A stretch of 20,983 nt of DNA from an uncultured Bilophila sp. (lineage in GTDB: Bacteria; Desulfobacterota; Desulfovibrionia; Desulfovibrionales; Desulfovibrionaceae). A program made the position numbers and the translations under genes. Every line of letters begins with the position of its first letter. Position 1 is the first letter of the stretch. The notes under the pieces were generated by a model. It was not told where the DNA came from and searched no databases. It worked only from the letters and a program-made list of their open reading frames with translations. This document shows, in pieces, positions 7,093 to 15,944 of the stretch. The stretch is from positions 1 to 20,983 of the forward strand of contig CAJUHZ010000044.1 of NCBI GenBank assembly GCA_910585945.1, in the 5' to 3' direction.

Positions 7093-7923
7093 ATGCCGAT
7101 CATCGATTTCCGCTACAGGCCGTCCACAAGGGAAAGCCTGGACAGCTTCATCAATCATCCTGTGTACAGCGAGTACATGAAGGTCACGCCGTTCGCCTCA
7201 AAGCAGGCAAGGTCGCTGGAGGATTGCGTCGAGGAACTGCACAGACTGGATATCGTAAAGGCCGTCTACACCGGGCGGGACTGCTCCGGAAACTACGCGT
7301 TCCCGGATTCAAACAATCTTGTACTCGACTGTATGCGGAAGCATCCCGATCTGTTCATCGGTTTTTATGGCTTTGATCCGCACAGGAAGATGGATGCCCT
7401 GCGCGGCTTCCGCACGGCGGTGACTCGTGACGGCATGCGCGGAGCCTCCATTGAACCGTGCATGGCCGGCCTGCGTGCGGATCACGCCCGGTACTATCCC
7501 CTGTACGCCGCCTGCTGCGAAATGGACGTGCCCGTCATCGTCACTGCCGGGCTTGCGCCGCACATGCCGACCATTTCTCTTGATCCCATGGACCCCCGCT
7601 ACATCGACAATGTCGCGCGCGATTTCCCCGAATTGCGCATTCTCATCAGTCATGGCGGCTACCCCTGGATCATCGAAGCCATGGCCGTGGCCCAGCGCAA
7701 CCGGAACGTCTATCTCGATTTTTCCACCTGCCTCGGCAAACCTCTGGCGAATGTTCTCATTGAAGCCGCCGGATCAAGCCTCTCCGACAAGGTGGTGTTT
7801 GCCAGCGCCAATCCGTTCGTTGACGTGTCCCGCGCGGTGGAGGCCTTCGCCGGCCTGCCTTTCGCGCCCGATATACGGGAAAGAATAGCGTATTCCAACG
7901 GATGCGCCTTTCTCGGGCTGTAA
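7093..7923 (+). CDS. amidohydrolase-fold (Amidohydro_2-like) protein lacking most metal ligands
   Basis: 276 aa. The start at 7093 follows GGAGAGGAAG. The layout is that of the TIM-barrel Amidohydro_2 family (ACMSD/resorcylate decarboxylase relatives): a beta-1 motif after IID, PVIV-AG near 147-153, LISHGGYPW with His187, VYLDFST, and a closing FASANPF near 236. The usual metal ligands are mostly absent: HxH is replaced by Arg7-Tyr-Arg9 (IIDFRYR), the beta-5 His by Thr151, and the final Asp of GSDxP by Ala239. His187 alone is kept. It is therefore likely metal-free, with altered chemistry or a binding role. It is the first gene of the rightward operon, 45 bases before the canonical GRE, so its job is presumably tied to that enzyme's substrate or product. 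The function is not known to me. Confidence 0.8.
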   Translation: MPIIDFRYRPSTRESLDSFINHPVYSEYMKVTPFASKQARSLEDCVEELHRLDIVKAVYTGRDCSGNYAFPDSNNLVLDCMRKHPDLFIGFYGFDPHRKMDALRGFRTAVTRDGMRGASIEPCMAGLRADHARYYPLYAACCEMDVPVIVTAGLAPHMPTISLDPMDPRYIDNVARDFPELRILISHGGYPWIIEAMAVAQRNRNVYLDFSTCLGKPLANVLIEAAGSSLSDKVVFASANPFVDVSRAVEAFAGLPFAPDIRERIAYSNGCAFLGL

Positions 7924-7968
7924 CTTTACATTTTTGTTTTTCTTACCTCTTCATTCAAGGAGTCTGAC

Positions 7969-10470
7969 ATGTCGTGCTGCTGTGAAGCCTCATCCTGGTC
8001 CGGGCAGGAACAGGCCATTCTCAACCGTATTTCCGGCGTCAAGGATCCCAACGAGATCAAGCATCCCCGCATGTACAGGATGATCAGCGTCTTTGATGGA
8101 AAAAAGCCGTACATTGACGTCGAGCGCGCCAAACTGTTCACGGAATCCATGATGCGGAGCGAAGGCGAGCCGCTTGTCCTTCGCTGGGCAAGAGCCTTGA
8201 AGCACATGGGCGAAACCATGAGCATCCTGATCGACGACGATCAGCTCATTGTGGGGCGTCTGGGGCATCAGGGTTCGCGCTACGGCATCCTGTACCCGGA
8301 GCTTGACGGGGATTACCAGGCCGCGGCGCTCAAGGAGCTTCCCCTCGACGCGGCCGCACCGTTCGAGGTGACCGAGCAAGACGCCAAAGTGGTTGAAGAT
8401 CTCATCACTCCCTACTGGAAGGACAAGACTTTTCATCAGGATCTGAACAAGCGTCTGCCCGAGGCGTCGCACCGTCTGGCCTATGCGGACGAAGGCGGCT
8501 ACCAGTCCCGCTACATCTGTTGCGAAACGGCATCCAACCGTTCCAGTCTGCAATGGTGCCTTGATTACGAGCGCCTGTTCAAGCTGGGCTACAAGGGCAT
8601 CAGACAGGAGGCGCTGGACAGGATCGCCGCGCTGGACCCCGACGATCCGATCGATCAGTGCGAAAAGCGTCCCTACCTTGAAGCCATGGCGCTCTTGAGC
8701 GAGGGCATCGTCGCCTGGGCGCGCCGCTATGCCGCCAGGGCGCGCGAACTGGCGGAGAAGGAGACCAATCCGCGGAGAAAGCAGGAGCTTTTGCTTGTGG
8801 CGTCCAATTGTTCCCATGTGCCGGAAAATCCGCCGCGCACCTTCCATGAGGCGCTTCAGGCCCACTGGTTCACGCAGGCGTTCGCGCGGCTGGAACAGAA
8901 AATCAGTTCCAACCCCACCAACGGACGCATGGATCAACTGCTGTGGCCCTATTACGAAAAGGACGTGCGCGAAGGCCGGCTGGACGAAGACAGGGCGGTG
9001 GAACTGCTCCAGTGCATGTGGGTCAACATGGCCCAATGCGTGGATCTGGCCATCACTCCGTACAACAAGGCCACGCATGAGGGCTATTCCCACTGGGAAG
9101 CCGTGACCATCGGCGGCCAGACCAGGGACGGCCGCGACGCCACCAACGATCTTACCTACGTTGTGCTGCGCTCCAAGCGCGAATGCCCGCTGCACTATCC
9201 CGATCTGGCCGCCCGCATTCATTCACGCAGTCCGGAACGCTACCTGTATGAAGTGGCTGAAACCATCAAGCAGGGTGCCGGCTTCCCCAAACTGCTGAAC
9301 GACGAGGAGATCATCCCCCTTCATCTGGCCAAGGGCGCGCCCCTTGCCGACGCCTACGACTACGCGGCTTCCGGCTGCGCCGAAATCCGGATGCCTCGCG
9401 TGGACACCTACACCAGCGGGCACGCCCAGTTCAGCCTTGGCGCGGCTGTCGAACTCACCCTGTACAACGGCAGGATGAAAAAATTCGGGGATGAACTGCT
9501 GACCCTTGAAACCGGCAACGTCCTTGACTTCGACACCTGGGACAAGTTCTGGGACGCCTATGTGAAGCAGCAGATGTACATCATCCGTCATGCCTTTCTC
9601 CAGCAATACCACATCATCAAGACGCGGGCGGCGCACTTCGCCACGCCGGTTTCGGATTCGCTCCATGTGCTCGCCATGCGCGACTGCGTGGATCTGCACC
9701 AGGATCACCAGTACGAGGGCGGCCTGAACCTCGGCTATTTTGAATGCCTCGGCTACAGCACCGCCATCGACTCTCTCGCCGCCATCAAAAAGGTGGTGTA
9801 CGAGGATCGCCTCCTGACCATGCAGGAAGTTCTGGACGCTCTGGCTTGCGACTTTGCCGGCAGGGAAGACGTGCGGGCCATTCTGGCCAATGCGCCCAAA
9901 TACGGCAACGATGATCCCTACGCGGACGCCATCGGCCTTGAAATCGATCGCCTTGCCCAGGAATTCAGCGCCAGGTACGCGGCGAAGCTCGGCATCCGTT
10001 GCGATTTCCGCATGGTTCCCTTCACCTCGCATGTGCCTTTCGGCCGCGTCGTTTCCGCCACGCCCAACGGACGCAAGGCGTGGACGCCGCTTTCCGACGG
10101 CTCTTCCGCCTCGCACGGGGCGGACATCAACGGCCCGACAGCCGTGCTGCGCTCCAACTACAACACCAAGAATTACAACATGAGCCAGCGCGCCGCCCGC
10201 CTGCTCAACGTCAAGTTCTCCCCCAAATGTCTGGAAGGCGCGGCCGGCACGCGCAAGCTTGTGGATTTCATCCGCGTGTTCTGCGACTTGCGCCTGTGGC
10301 ACATCCAGTTCAACGTCATCAACCGCGAAACCCTGGTTCAGGCCCAGAAACAGCCTGAACTGTACAAGGGACTCATTGTCCGCATTGCCGGCTACAGCGC
10401 GTACTTTACGGAGCTGTCCAGAGATCTCCAGAACGACCTGATCGCCAGAACCGCGCATGAAACGGTGTAG
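7969..10470 (+). CDS. glycyl radical enzyme, isethionate sulfite-lyase-like (C-S lyase clade)
   Basis: 833 aa. AAGGAG lies six bases before the start. This is a complete PFL-like GRE: the active-site loop ASGCAE gives thiyl Cys470 and Glu472, and the C-terminal RIAGYSAYF gives radical Gly808. As I recall the literature, Bilophila isethionate sulfite-lyase is about 830 aa with Arg189, Gln193, Trp374, Cys468, Glu470, Arg678, Phe682 and Gly805. Matching residues here are Arg191, Gln195, Trp376, Cys470, Glu472, Arg681, Phe685 and Gly808, offset by only 2-3. That supports a sulfonate-binding pocket and release of sulfite, though a related sulfonate lyase (HpsG-like) or another C-X eliminase is possible. 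The enzyme is cytoplasmic, oxygen-sensitive and activated by the radical SAM protein encoded at 10577. The N-terminus has three consecutive cysteines (MSCCC), which is unusual. A terminator separates it from the activase gene, favouring excess enzyme. Confidence 0.88.
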   Translation: MSCCCEASSWSGQEQAILNRISGVKDPNEIKHPRMYRMISVFDGKKPYIDVERAKLFTESMMRSEGEPLVLRWARALKHMGETMSILIDDDQLIVGRLGHQGSRYGILYPELDGDYQAAALKELPLDAAAPFEVTEQDAKVVEDLITPYWKDKTFHQDLNKRLPEASHRLAYADEGGYQSRYICCETASNRSSLQWCLDYERLFKLGYKGIRQEALDRIAALDPDDPIDQCEKRPYLEAMALLSEGIVAWARRYAARARELAEKETNPRRKQELLLVASNCSHVPENPPRTFHEALQAHWFTQAFARLEQKISSNPTNGRMDQLLWPYYEKDVREGRLDEDRAVELLQCMWVNMAQCVDLAITPYNKATHEGYSHWEAVTIGGQTRDGRDATNDLTYVVLRSKRECPLHYPDLAARIHSRSPERYLYEVAETIKQGAGFPKLLNDEEIIPLHLAKGAPLADAYDYAASGCAEIRMPRVDTYTSGHAQFSLGAAVELTLYNGRMKKFGDELLTLETGNVLDFDTWDKFWDAYVKQQMYIIRHAFLQQYHIIKTRAAHFATPVSDSLHVLAMRDCVDLHQDHQYEGGLNLGYFECLGYSTAIDSLAAIKKVVYEDRLLTMQEVLDALACDFAGREDVRAILANAPKYGNDDPYADAIGLEIDRLAQEFSARYAAKLGIRCDFRMVPFTSHVPFGRVVSATPNGRKAWTPLSDGSSASHGADINGPTAVLRSNYNTKNYNMSQRAARLLNVKFSPKCLEGAAGTRKLVDFIRVFCDLRLWHIQFNVINRETLVQAQKQPELYKGLIVRIAGYSAYFTELSRDLQNDLIARTAHETV

Positions 10471-10491
10471 GGGAAGAGGTCATTGACATGC

Positions 10492-10528
10492 AGCCCGGGC
10501 ACTGGATTTCAGCGTCCGGGCTTTTTTT
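10492..10528 (+). terminator. intrinsic terminator/attenuator between GRE and activase
   Basis: AGCCCGG (10492-10498) pairs with CCGGGCT (10516-10522). The stem continues inward through CTG/CAG with one mismatch, and seven T's follow (10522-10528). It lies 22 bases after the GRE stop. Partial read-through would give low activase relative to the lyase, as expected for a catalytic activator. No promoter is evident between it and the activase gene. Confidence 0.8.
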
Positions 10529-10576
10529 CGCCGCGTCGCGGCAAAACGCATTCAGCATCTTGTTCAGGAGTCTTGC

Positions 10577-11467
10577 ATGAGCGCCGCCGGCACTATCTTC
10601 AATATCCAGAAATTTTCCATTCATGACGGCCCCGGCATACGCACCCTGGTCTTTTTCAAGGGCTGCCCCCTGCGTTGCCTCTGGTGCTGCAACCCCGAAT
10701 CACAGCGTCCCGAACCCGAACCCGGCTACCATCCGGAAAAATGCTTCGGCTGCGGACGCTGCGTGGCCCGGTGCTCCAGAGGCGTTCTCGCCCTGAAGGA
10801 AGACCGCACGCTGAACATCAGCCGCGGCGTCTGCAAGGGCGAATGCCCGGACTGCGCCAAAGTCTGCCCGGACAAGGCGCTGGCCTGGTACGGCAAACCA
10901 TACACTGTGGCCGAAGTCATGCATGTGGTGGAGCAGGACGCGCTTTTTTACACCCGCTCCGGGGGCGGTCTTTCGGTCAGCGGCGGCGAGCCGCTCATGC
11001 AGCCCGCCTTTCTGCTGGAACTGCTTGAGGAAGCCCGACGCAGACGGATCAACACCGCCCTGGAAAGCTGCGCCTGCGTGCCGGAGGCCACGTTTCTTTC
11101 CGTCATGCCCCATGTGGACTACCTGATGGTCGATATCAAGCATATGGATGACGAAACGCACAAACGGCTCACCGGCGCATCGAACCGGCTCATTCTTTCC
11201 AATATCCGGGCCGTGCGCCGCGCCTTCCCGGATCTTCCGCTGACCATCCGCACGCCTGTCGTGCCCGGCTGCAACGACACGGAGGAGAATGTGAAGGCAA
11301 CCGCCGGGTTCGCGCGTTCCCTCGGCGCGGAATACGAGCTTTTGCCCTACCACAGGATGGGCAAATCAAAGTACGATTCCCTCGGCAGGGAATACCCTCT
11401 GGGAGACGCGGCGCTTGCGGACGAGCGATTTGCAGCATTGCAAAAAGAGGCGAAGCGTATATGCTGA
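10577..11467 (+). CDS. GRE-activating radical SAM enzyme (first activase)
   Basis: 296 aa. AGGAG lies six bases before the start. It has the hallmarks of GRE activases: IHDGPGIRT (16-23), the radical SAM CxxxCxxC at Cys30, Cys34 and Cys37 (KGCPLRCLWC), and a ferredoxin-like insert with eight cysteines (56, 59, 62, 66 and 86, 90, 93, 97) for two extra [4Fe-4S] clusters. SGGEP (135-139) contributes to SAM binding. It abstracts a hydrogen from the radical glycine of its partner GRE using the 5'-deoxyadenosyl radical. Position makes the canonical GRE just upstream (Gly808) the likely partner; for an isethionate system it would correspond to IslB. Its stop at 11465-11467 is followed by 116 bases before the next gene. 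Confidence 0.93.
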   Translation: MSAAGTIFNIQKFSIHDGPGIRTLVFFKGCPLRCLWCCNPESQRPEPEPGYHPEKCFGCGRCVARCSRGVLALKEDRTLNISRGVCKGECPDCAKVCPDKALAWYGKPYTVAEVMHVVEQDALFYTRSGGGLSVSGGEPLMQPAFLLELLEEARRRRINTALESCACVPEATFLSVMPHVDYLMVDIKHMDDETHKRLTGASNRLILSNIRAVRRAFPDLPLTIRTPVVPGCNDTEENVKATAGFARSLGAEYELLPYHRMGKSKYDSLGREYPLGDAALADERFAALQKEAKRIC

Positions 11468-11583
11468 AGCAAACAGCCGATCTGCCTGCCGCCCCCTGTG
11501 CCTTGCCTTACGGGATTGCGCGTGAAAAACCGTGGCGCTCGGCAAGGCGACCGGAACAAATCACCCGAAGGGAGACTCATGAA

Positions 11584-14016
11584 ATGATCCCGGATGCTGG
11601 AAGGTCCGCCCGCGCAAGCATCCGCTACACGCGGCCGGAACGGCTCGTGCGCATGATCCGCTGCATTGAAGAGTCCCGGCCGTATCTGAATGTGGAGCGC
11701 GCCCTGTACTTCACCGAATCCATGCAGCGCACCAGGGGCATGAGCCTGCCCCTGCGCTGGGCGCGGGCGACAGTGCACATCCTTGAGCACATCCACATCG
11801 AGATCCTGCCGGAGGATCTGATCGTCGGCAAGTTCGCCGCCGGGCGGTACGGCATTTTCTACCCCGAACTTGAGGGGATGCTGCTGGAGGCGGACAAGGA
11901 CTTCGCTCCCGAACGCTTTTTCGTTTCCGCAAACGATCTGGAACTGGTCAAACAGAGGATACTTCCCTTCTGGAAAGGAAAAACCTATCAGGAAGCCTTT
12001 TACGCCCGCCTTCCGGACGACTTGAAAAACCTGTTGTACATTGACGGGGTTCCGTCCCACCCCGCCTTTATCGTGCAGGAAAGCGCCACCGTGCGGCACT
12101 CCCTGCAATGGGTTCCCGATTACGACAAGGCCATCCGGCGCGGCTTTGGGGGCATCGCCGCGGAAGCCGCGGAAAGGCTGGCCGCGGCGGAAGACGGGGA
12201 ACAGCGGGATTTCTATACCGCGGTCATCGAACTTTGCCAGGGGATCAGGGCCTTTGCCGCACGCTTCTCCCGCCTTGCCGCAAGCCTTGCCGGGAACGAA
12301 GGCGACGAGGAACGCCGCGCCGAGCTTCTGGCCATTGCGGAACGCTGCCGCCGCATTCCGTGGGAGCCGGCCGCCTCGTTTGTCGACGCGGTGCAGGCGC
12401 AGTGGTTCGTTCAGCTCGTGTCCCGCCTTGAGGCCGAATGCGGCGGCAGCATCAGCAACGGGCGCATGGATCAATACCTGTATCCGTTGTACAGAAAAGA
12501 TATTGATGCCGGCATCCTGACCCGGCAGAAAGCCCGCGAGCACCTTGACGAACTGTGGTGCAACATCGCTCAGGTGGTGCGCCTGAAGCCTTCCCCGACC
12601 GGAACGAAAATCTACGAAGACAACGCGCACTGGGAGTTTACGACCATCGGCGGCCAGCTTCGCGACGGCGGGGACGCCACCAATGAGCTTTCGTTTCTCA
12701 TCCTGCGTTCGGCGGCGGAATTTCCGCTGGATTACCCGTATCTCGGCGTGCGCGTGCACAAAAACATGCCGGATGATTTTCTGGGAGAAATCTGTTCCGT
12801 CACCCGGCAAAACGGGGCAAGCCCGGTGCTGCTCAACGACGAGACCATCATCGTCCGCCAGAGGAACAACGGAGCGACGCCCGAAGAGGCGCTGGACTAT
12901 TGCGGGAGCGGCTTTTCGGAAGTGCGGCTCATCAACAGGGATACCTACCTGCCCGGCTCGTGCTGGCTGAATCTCCCCGCCGTGCTGGAAATGGCGCTGA
13001 CGGACGGGTATTGCTCGGCCAATCCGGCGCACCGGGCCGGCGTGCGCACGGGAGGGGCGGAAAAACTGCGCGACTTTGCCGGCTTCATGCGCGCCTTTGA
13101 CAGACAGCTCGGGCACCTTCTCGACAAGGCGTTCCAGATCCAGTCCCTGCTTGAAGCGCTTCACCCCGATCACATCGCCTTTCCGCTGCATTCATGCCTG
13201 CACGATCTGTGCATGGCCAGCGGCGCGGATCTGGGAAGGGGGGCGATTCCGGGCGGCCGCAGCATCGGCGGCTATGTCGGCATCATCGGCTTTGCTACTG
13301 TCGTTGATTCCCTTGCGGCCGTCAACACGCTGGTTTACAGGGAAAAAAGGCTTTCGCTCCGGCAGCTTGCGCAGGCCGTGGCCGAAAACTTCGACGGCCA
13401 TGAAGATCTTCGCCAGCTTTGCCTGAACTGCCCCAAATACGGCGAGCGCGTCGCCTGGGTGGACGATATCGGCAGACATATCGACAGGGCGCTGCTGGAA
13501 CGCGCCCATGCCGAAACAAACAGGTACGGCGGCAGGGCGGAAATTTTCTATGTGCCGGTCACGGCCTACATCGCGATGGGGCGGGTTTCGGGCGCTTCGC
13601 CCGACGGGCGCTTTGCCGGAGAAAAATTTTCCTTCGGCGTGACGCCCTCGCGGATGCTCAGCCGGTACGGCCCCACGGTGGCCCTGGCCTCGGAGGCGGC
13701 GACGCACAATCCCGAACTGCAATCCCTCGGCGCGCGAGTCATGCTCTCCTCGCTGCTCCCCGGGCAGATATGCGGAAACGTCGGCCGGGAAACCCTGATG
13801 CAGGTCATCCGCACCTGGTGCGAGCACGATCACTGGTTTGTGCAATTTCGGATTCTGACGGCGTCGGAAGTGACGACATTGCAGAATTCTCCCGCCGCCT
13901 ACGCCGATCTTTCGGCCAATGTGCCGGGAATCAATGCGCAGGGGTACGCATTCCCTTCGGCGGCCTTTGCCTGCAAATGCCCCATGCAGGGCGCCGGTTC
14001 GCCCGGGCGGGACTGA
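11584..14016 (+). CDS. divergent glycyl radical enzyme homologue lacking the catalytic cysteine
   Basis: 810 aa from the ATG at 11584, which has AAGGGAG nine bases upstream and aligns with the first GRE's N-terminus. An in-frame ATG at 11461 would overlap the activase and add 41 atypical residues. The protein aligns with the upstream GRE over its length, e.g. PYLNVERALYFTESM and LIVGKFAAGRYGIFYPELEG, so it is a paralogue of the same subfamily. The active-site loop reads DYCGSGFSE: Phe444 replaces the thiyl-radical Cys, Glu446 is kept, and a Cys (440) lies four residues earlier. The glycine loop is NVPGINAQ (779-786) instead of RIAGYSAYF. Gly782 is kept, but the flanking Arg, Tyr, Ser and Phe are lost. 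Of the putative sulfonate contacts, Arg171 and Gln175 are kept while the Arg681 equivalent is Phe655. The frame is intact, so it is not a decayed gene. It may be non-catalytic, a partner subunit, or a GRE with rerouted chemistry. Confidence 0.85.
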   Translation: MIPDAGRSARASIRYTRPERLVRMIRCIEESRPYLNVERALYFTESMQRTRGMSLPLRWARATVHILEHIHIEILPEDLIVGKFAAGRYGIFYPELEGMLLEADKDFAPERFFVSANDLELVKQRILPFWKGKTYQEAFYARLPDDLKNLLYIDGVPSHPAFIVQESATVRHSLQWVPDYDKAIRRGFGGIAAEAAERLAAAEDGEQRDFYTAVIELCQGIRAFAARFSRLAASLAGNEGDEERRAELLAIAERCRRIPWEPAASFVDAVQAQWFVQLVSRLEAECGGSISNGRMDQYLYPLYRKDIDAGILTRQKAREHLDELWCNIAQVVRLKPSPTGTKIYEDNAHWEFTTIGGQLRDGGDATNELSFLILRSAAEFPLDYPYLGVRVHKNMPDDFLGEICSVTRQNGASPVLLNDETIIVRQRNNGATPEEALDYCGSGFSEVRLINRDTYLPGSCWLNLPAVLEMALTDGYCSANPAHRAGVRTGGAEKLRDFAGFMRAFDRQLGHLLDKAFQIQSLLEALHPDHIAFPLHSCLHDLCMASGADLGRGAIPGGRSIGGYVGIIGFATVVDSLAAVNTLVYREKRLSLRQLAQAVAENFDGHEDLRQLCLNCPKYGERVAWVDDIGRHIDRALLERAHAETNRYGGRAEIFYVPVTAYIAMGRVSGASPDGRFAGEKFSFGVTPSRMLSRYGPTVALASEAATHNPELQSLGARVMLSSLLPGQICGNVGRETLMQVIRTWCEHDHWFVQFRILTASEVTTLQNSPAAYADLSANVPGINAQGYAFPSAAFACKCPMQGAGSPGRD

Positions 14017-14020
14017 ACAC

Positions 14021-15940
14021 ATGGCGAAACACCATCCCCACGACGCGAAAATCCCCCTGTCATCGCTCGCCTTTCTCTCGCACGAAAGCGTGGCGGCCCT
14101 GACGGAAGCTCTTTCCGAGGGCGTCATGCTCGTCGATACGGACGGCATTGTCTATCACGTCAACCAGGCCGCGCAGGCCCTGCACATGGGGGGCGACATC
14201 CCCCGCCGGGGCGTGCCTCTGGCCAACGCCAGCCCGCACGACTGGATCGAGACCAAAAAGGTTCTGACCACAGGCATTTCCCAGATATGCGCCGTGCTCC
14301 GCCTGCCCCAGGCGTCCGTCATCGTCAACCGGATGCCCGTCATGCGCGGCGGCAGGATCGCGGGAGCGGTGACGGTGATGCAGGACATCAACAACCTGAA
14401 CGCGATTCTCGGTGAATGTTCCGAATACCGGAAGCTTTCCCAGGAATTCGACATCGTCGTCAACCAGTTTGAGGGTGCCTTTCTGTCCCTGGACGGCCGG
14501 GGCGTCATCCGCAACGTCAATTCCGCCTACGAGAAGCTTATCTCGCTGGGCCGGCAGGGCGTCATAGGGCGTCATATCGAAGAGATACAGCGTTCTCCGC
14601 GGGCGCTGGTCACGCTCTTCAACAAGGCCGCGGCAGCGCAGACGCAAACGACGTTGCCTGTTCCGCTCCCCAGGGGGCAGAGCGTGCAGGGGCACGCCAC
14701 GCCCTCGCTGGATTCGGAGGGCAGGCTTTTTCGCGTTCTGCTGCACCTGAAGCAGATCCCGCTCGCGCCGGACGCCGCTCCCCCCAGAGTTCCCCCGGCG
14801 GCTGAAAAGGCCGGCCTCCCTTCGGTGGAGCTGCAACGGCTCTGCAATGCCTCGGGGTTCACCGTTCGCAGCGCGCCCATGAACCATGTCGTGCAACAGG
14901 CGCTGAAGGCCGGCAAGACAGCTTCCTGCGTGCTGATCCAGGGGGAATCCGGGGTGGGCAAGACCATGCTGGCTTCCTTCATCCACAACAACAGCGGCAG
15001 GAGCAGCCAGCCCTTTGTGGCGATCAATTGCGGGGCCATCCCCGAACATCTTATCGAAAGCGAACTCTTCGGCTACGAAAAGGGCGCTTTCACCGGCGCA
15101 AACGCCCACGGCAAGATGGGGCTTATCGAAACGGCGGACAAGGGCACGCTCTTTCTGGATGAAATAGGGGAGTTGCAATACAGCCTGCAATCCAAACTGC
15201 TGGAGCTGTTTGAAAAAAAGTCTTTCATCCGGGTGGGGGGAACCAGAAGGACGGCGGTGGATATCCGCATTCTGGCCGCCACCAACAAGAATCTTGCCGA
15301 AGAAGCGGAAAACGGCAGGTTCCGCCGCGATCTTTTCTACCGGCTGAACGTCATCCCCATCGCCATTCCGCCCCTGCGCGAACGTCCCGAAGACGTTCAG
15401 GCCATGCTGGAACAACTGGCGGCCCGCTACAACGCGCAAAACAATGCCGACAAGAAGCTTTCCCCCGAACTGCGGGCCTGGCTTCTCCGTTATCCCTTCA
15501 GGGGAAACGTGCGCGAGCTGGTCAACATCATGGAATGGCTTCTGGTCATGAGCGAAGGGAACGTGCTGACGCTTGCGGATCTGCCGACGCGCCTGCGGCA
15601 GGAATACCAGCTTGGCGATCCGGAACACGCTGGAGATCCGGAGCATACGCTGCCGGACAGCGGGGATGCGTCCTTCTCCGAGGCTTCGGCCGTCCCTGCC
15701 GAAGGGGCGGGCGACGCGGACGATCTCTCGCGCGAGCTTCTGCAACAGGGGCTCTCGCTCAAGGAAGCCGTGGCCGACTTTGAAAGACGCTATCTGCAAC
15801 AGGCCATGCAGCGTCACAGTTCCATCGCTTCGGTTTCCGAAGCGCTTGACGTCCATTTTTCCACATTGTGGCGCAAGCTTGTCAAATACAATCTTGTGCA
15901 GAGCCGTTCCGTGCCGGAAAAAGACAGCCCCGGAGAATGA
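14021..15940 (+). CDS. sigma54-dependent transcriptional activator, PAS-PAS-AAA+-Fis
   Basis: 639 aa, starting four bases after the stop of the divergent GRE. An upstream in-frame ATG lies inside that gene and is rejected. Domains: PAS 1 (about 22-125, LSEGVMLVDTDGIVYHVNQAA), PAS 2 (about 140-245, FEGAFLSLDGRGVIRNVNSAYE), a linker, then an AAA+ module with Walker A GESGVGKT (308-315), the sigma54-contacting GAFTGA (355-360), Walker B GTLFLDE (375-381) and the arginine-finger FRRDLFYRL. A Fis-type helix-turn-helix lies near the C-terminus (VSEALDVHFSTLWRKLVKYNL, about 595-620). It remodels sigma54 RNA polymerase using ATP; the PAS domains probably sense the pathway ligand or a redox cue. Likely targets are the divergent region at 6785-7092 and the dehydrogenase promoter near 18258-18329. 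There is no receiver domain, so no phosphorelay is needed. Confidence 0.93.
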   Translation: MAKHHPHDAKIPLSSLAFLSHESVAALTEALSEGVMLVDTDGIVYHVNQAAQALHMGGDIPRRGVPLANASPHDWIETKKVLTTGISQICAVLRLPQASVIVNRMPVMRGGRIAGAVTVMQDINNLNAILGECSEYRKLSQEFDIVVNQFEGAFLSLDGRGVIRNVNSAYEKLISLGRQGVIGRHIEEIQRSPRALVTLFNKAAAAQTQTTLPVPLPRGQSVQGHATPSLDSEGRLFRVLLHLKQIPLAPDAAPPRVPPAAEKAGLPSVELQRLCNASGFTVRSAPMNHVVQQALKAGKTASCVLIQGESGVGKTMLASFIHNNSGRSSQPFVAINCGAIPEHLIESELFGYEKGAFTGANAHGKMGLIETADKGTLFLDEIGELQYSLQSKLLELFEKKSFIRVGGTRRTAVDIRILAATNKNLAEEAENGRFRRDLFYRLNVIPIAIPPLRERPEDVQAMLEQLAARYNAQNNADKKLSPELRAWLLRYPFRGNVRELVNIMEWLLVMSEGNVLTLADLPTRLRQEYQLGDPEHAGDPEHTLPDSGDASFSEASAVPAEGAGDADDLSRELLQQGLSLKEAVADFERRYLQQAMQRHSSIASVSEALDVHFSTLWRKLVKYNLVQSRSVPEKDSPGE

Positions 15941-15944
15941 AACC

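Noticed and set aside
11461..11583. Upstream ATG for the divergent GRE overlapping the activase stop
   Set aside because: The extra 41 residues are unlike GRE N-termini, and the ATG at 11584 has a proper ribosome-binding site. The weak 8-bp inverted repeat here (11500-11507 with 11541-11548) is too long-looped to call.
11347..13191. A 614-codon minus-strand frame opposite the divergent GRE
   Set aside because: Same explanation: biased composition with no recognisable family, while the plus strand encodes a GRE homologue.
13880..14016. Frameshift hiding a normal glycyl-radical loop at the end of the divergent GRE
   Set aside because: The other two plus-strand frames over this stretch show no RVxGYS-like sequence, and the alignment to the first GRE runs without gaps up to and past the glycine.
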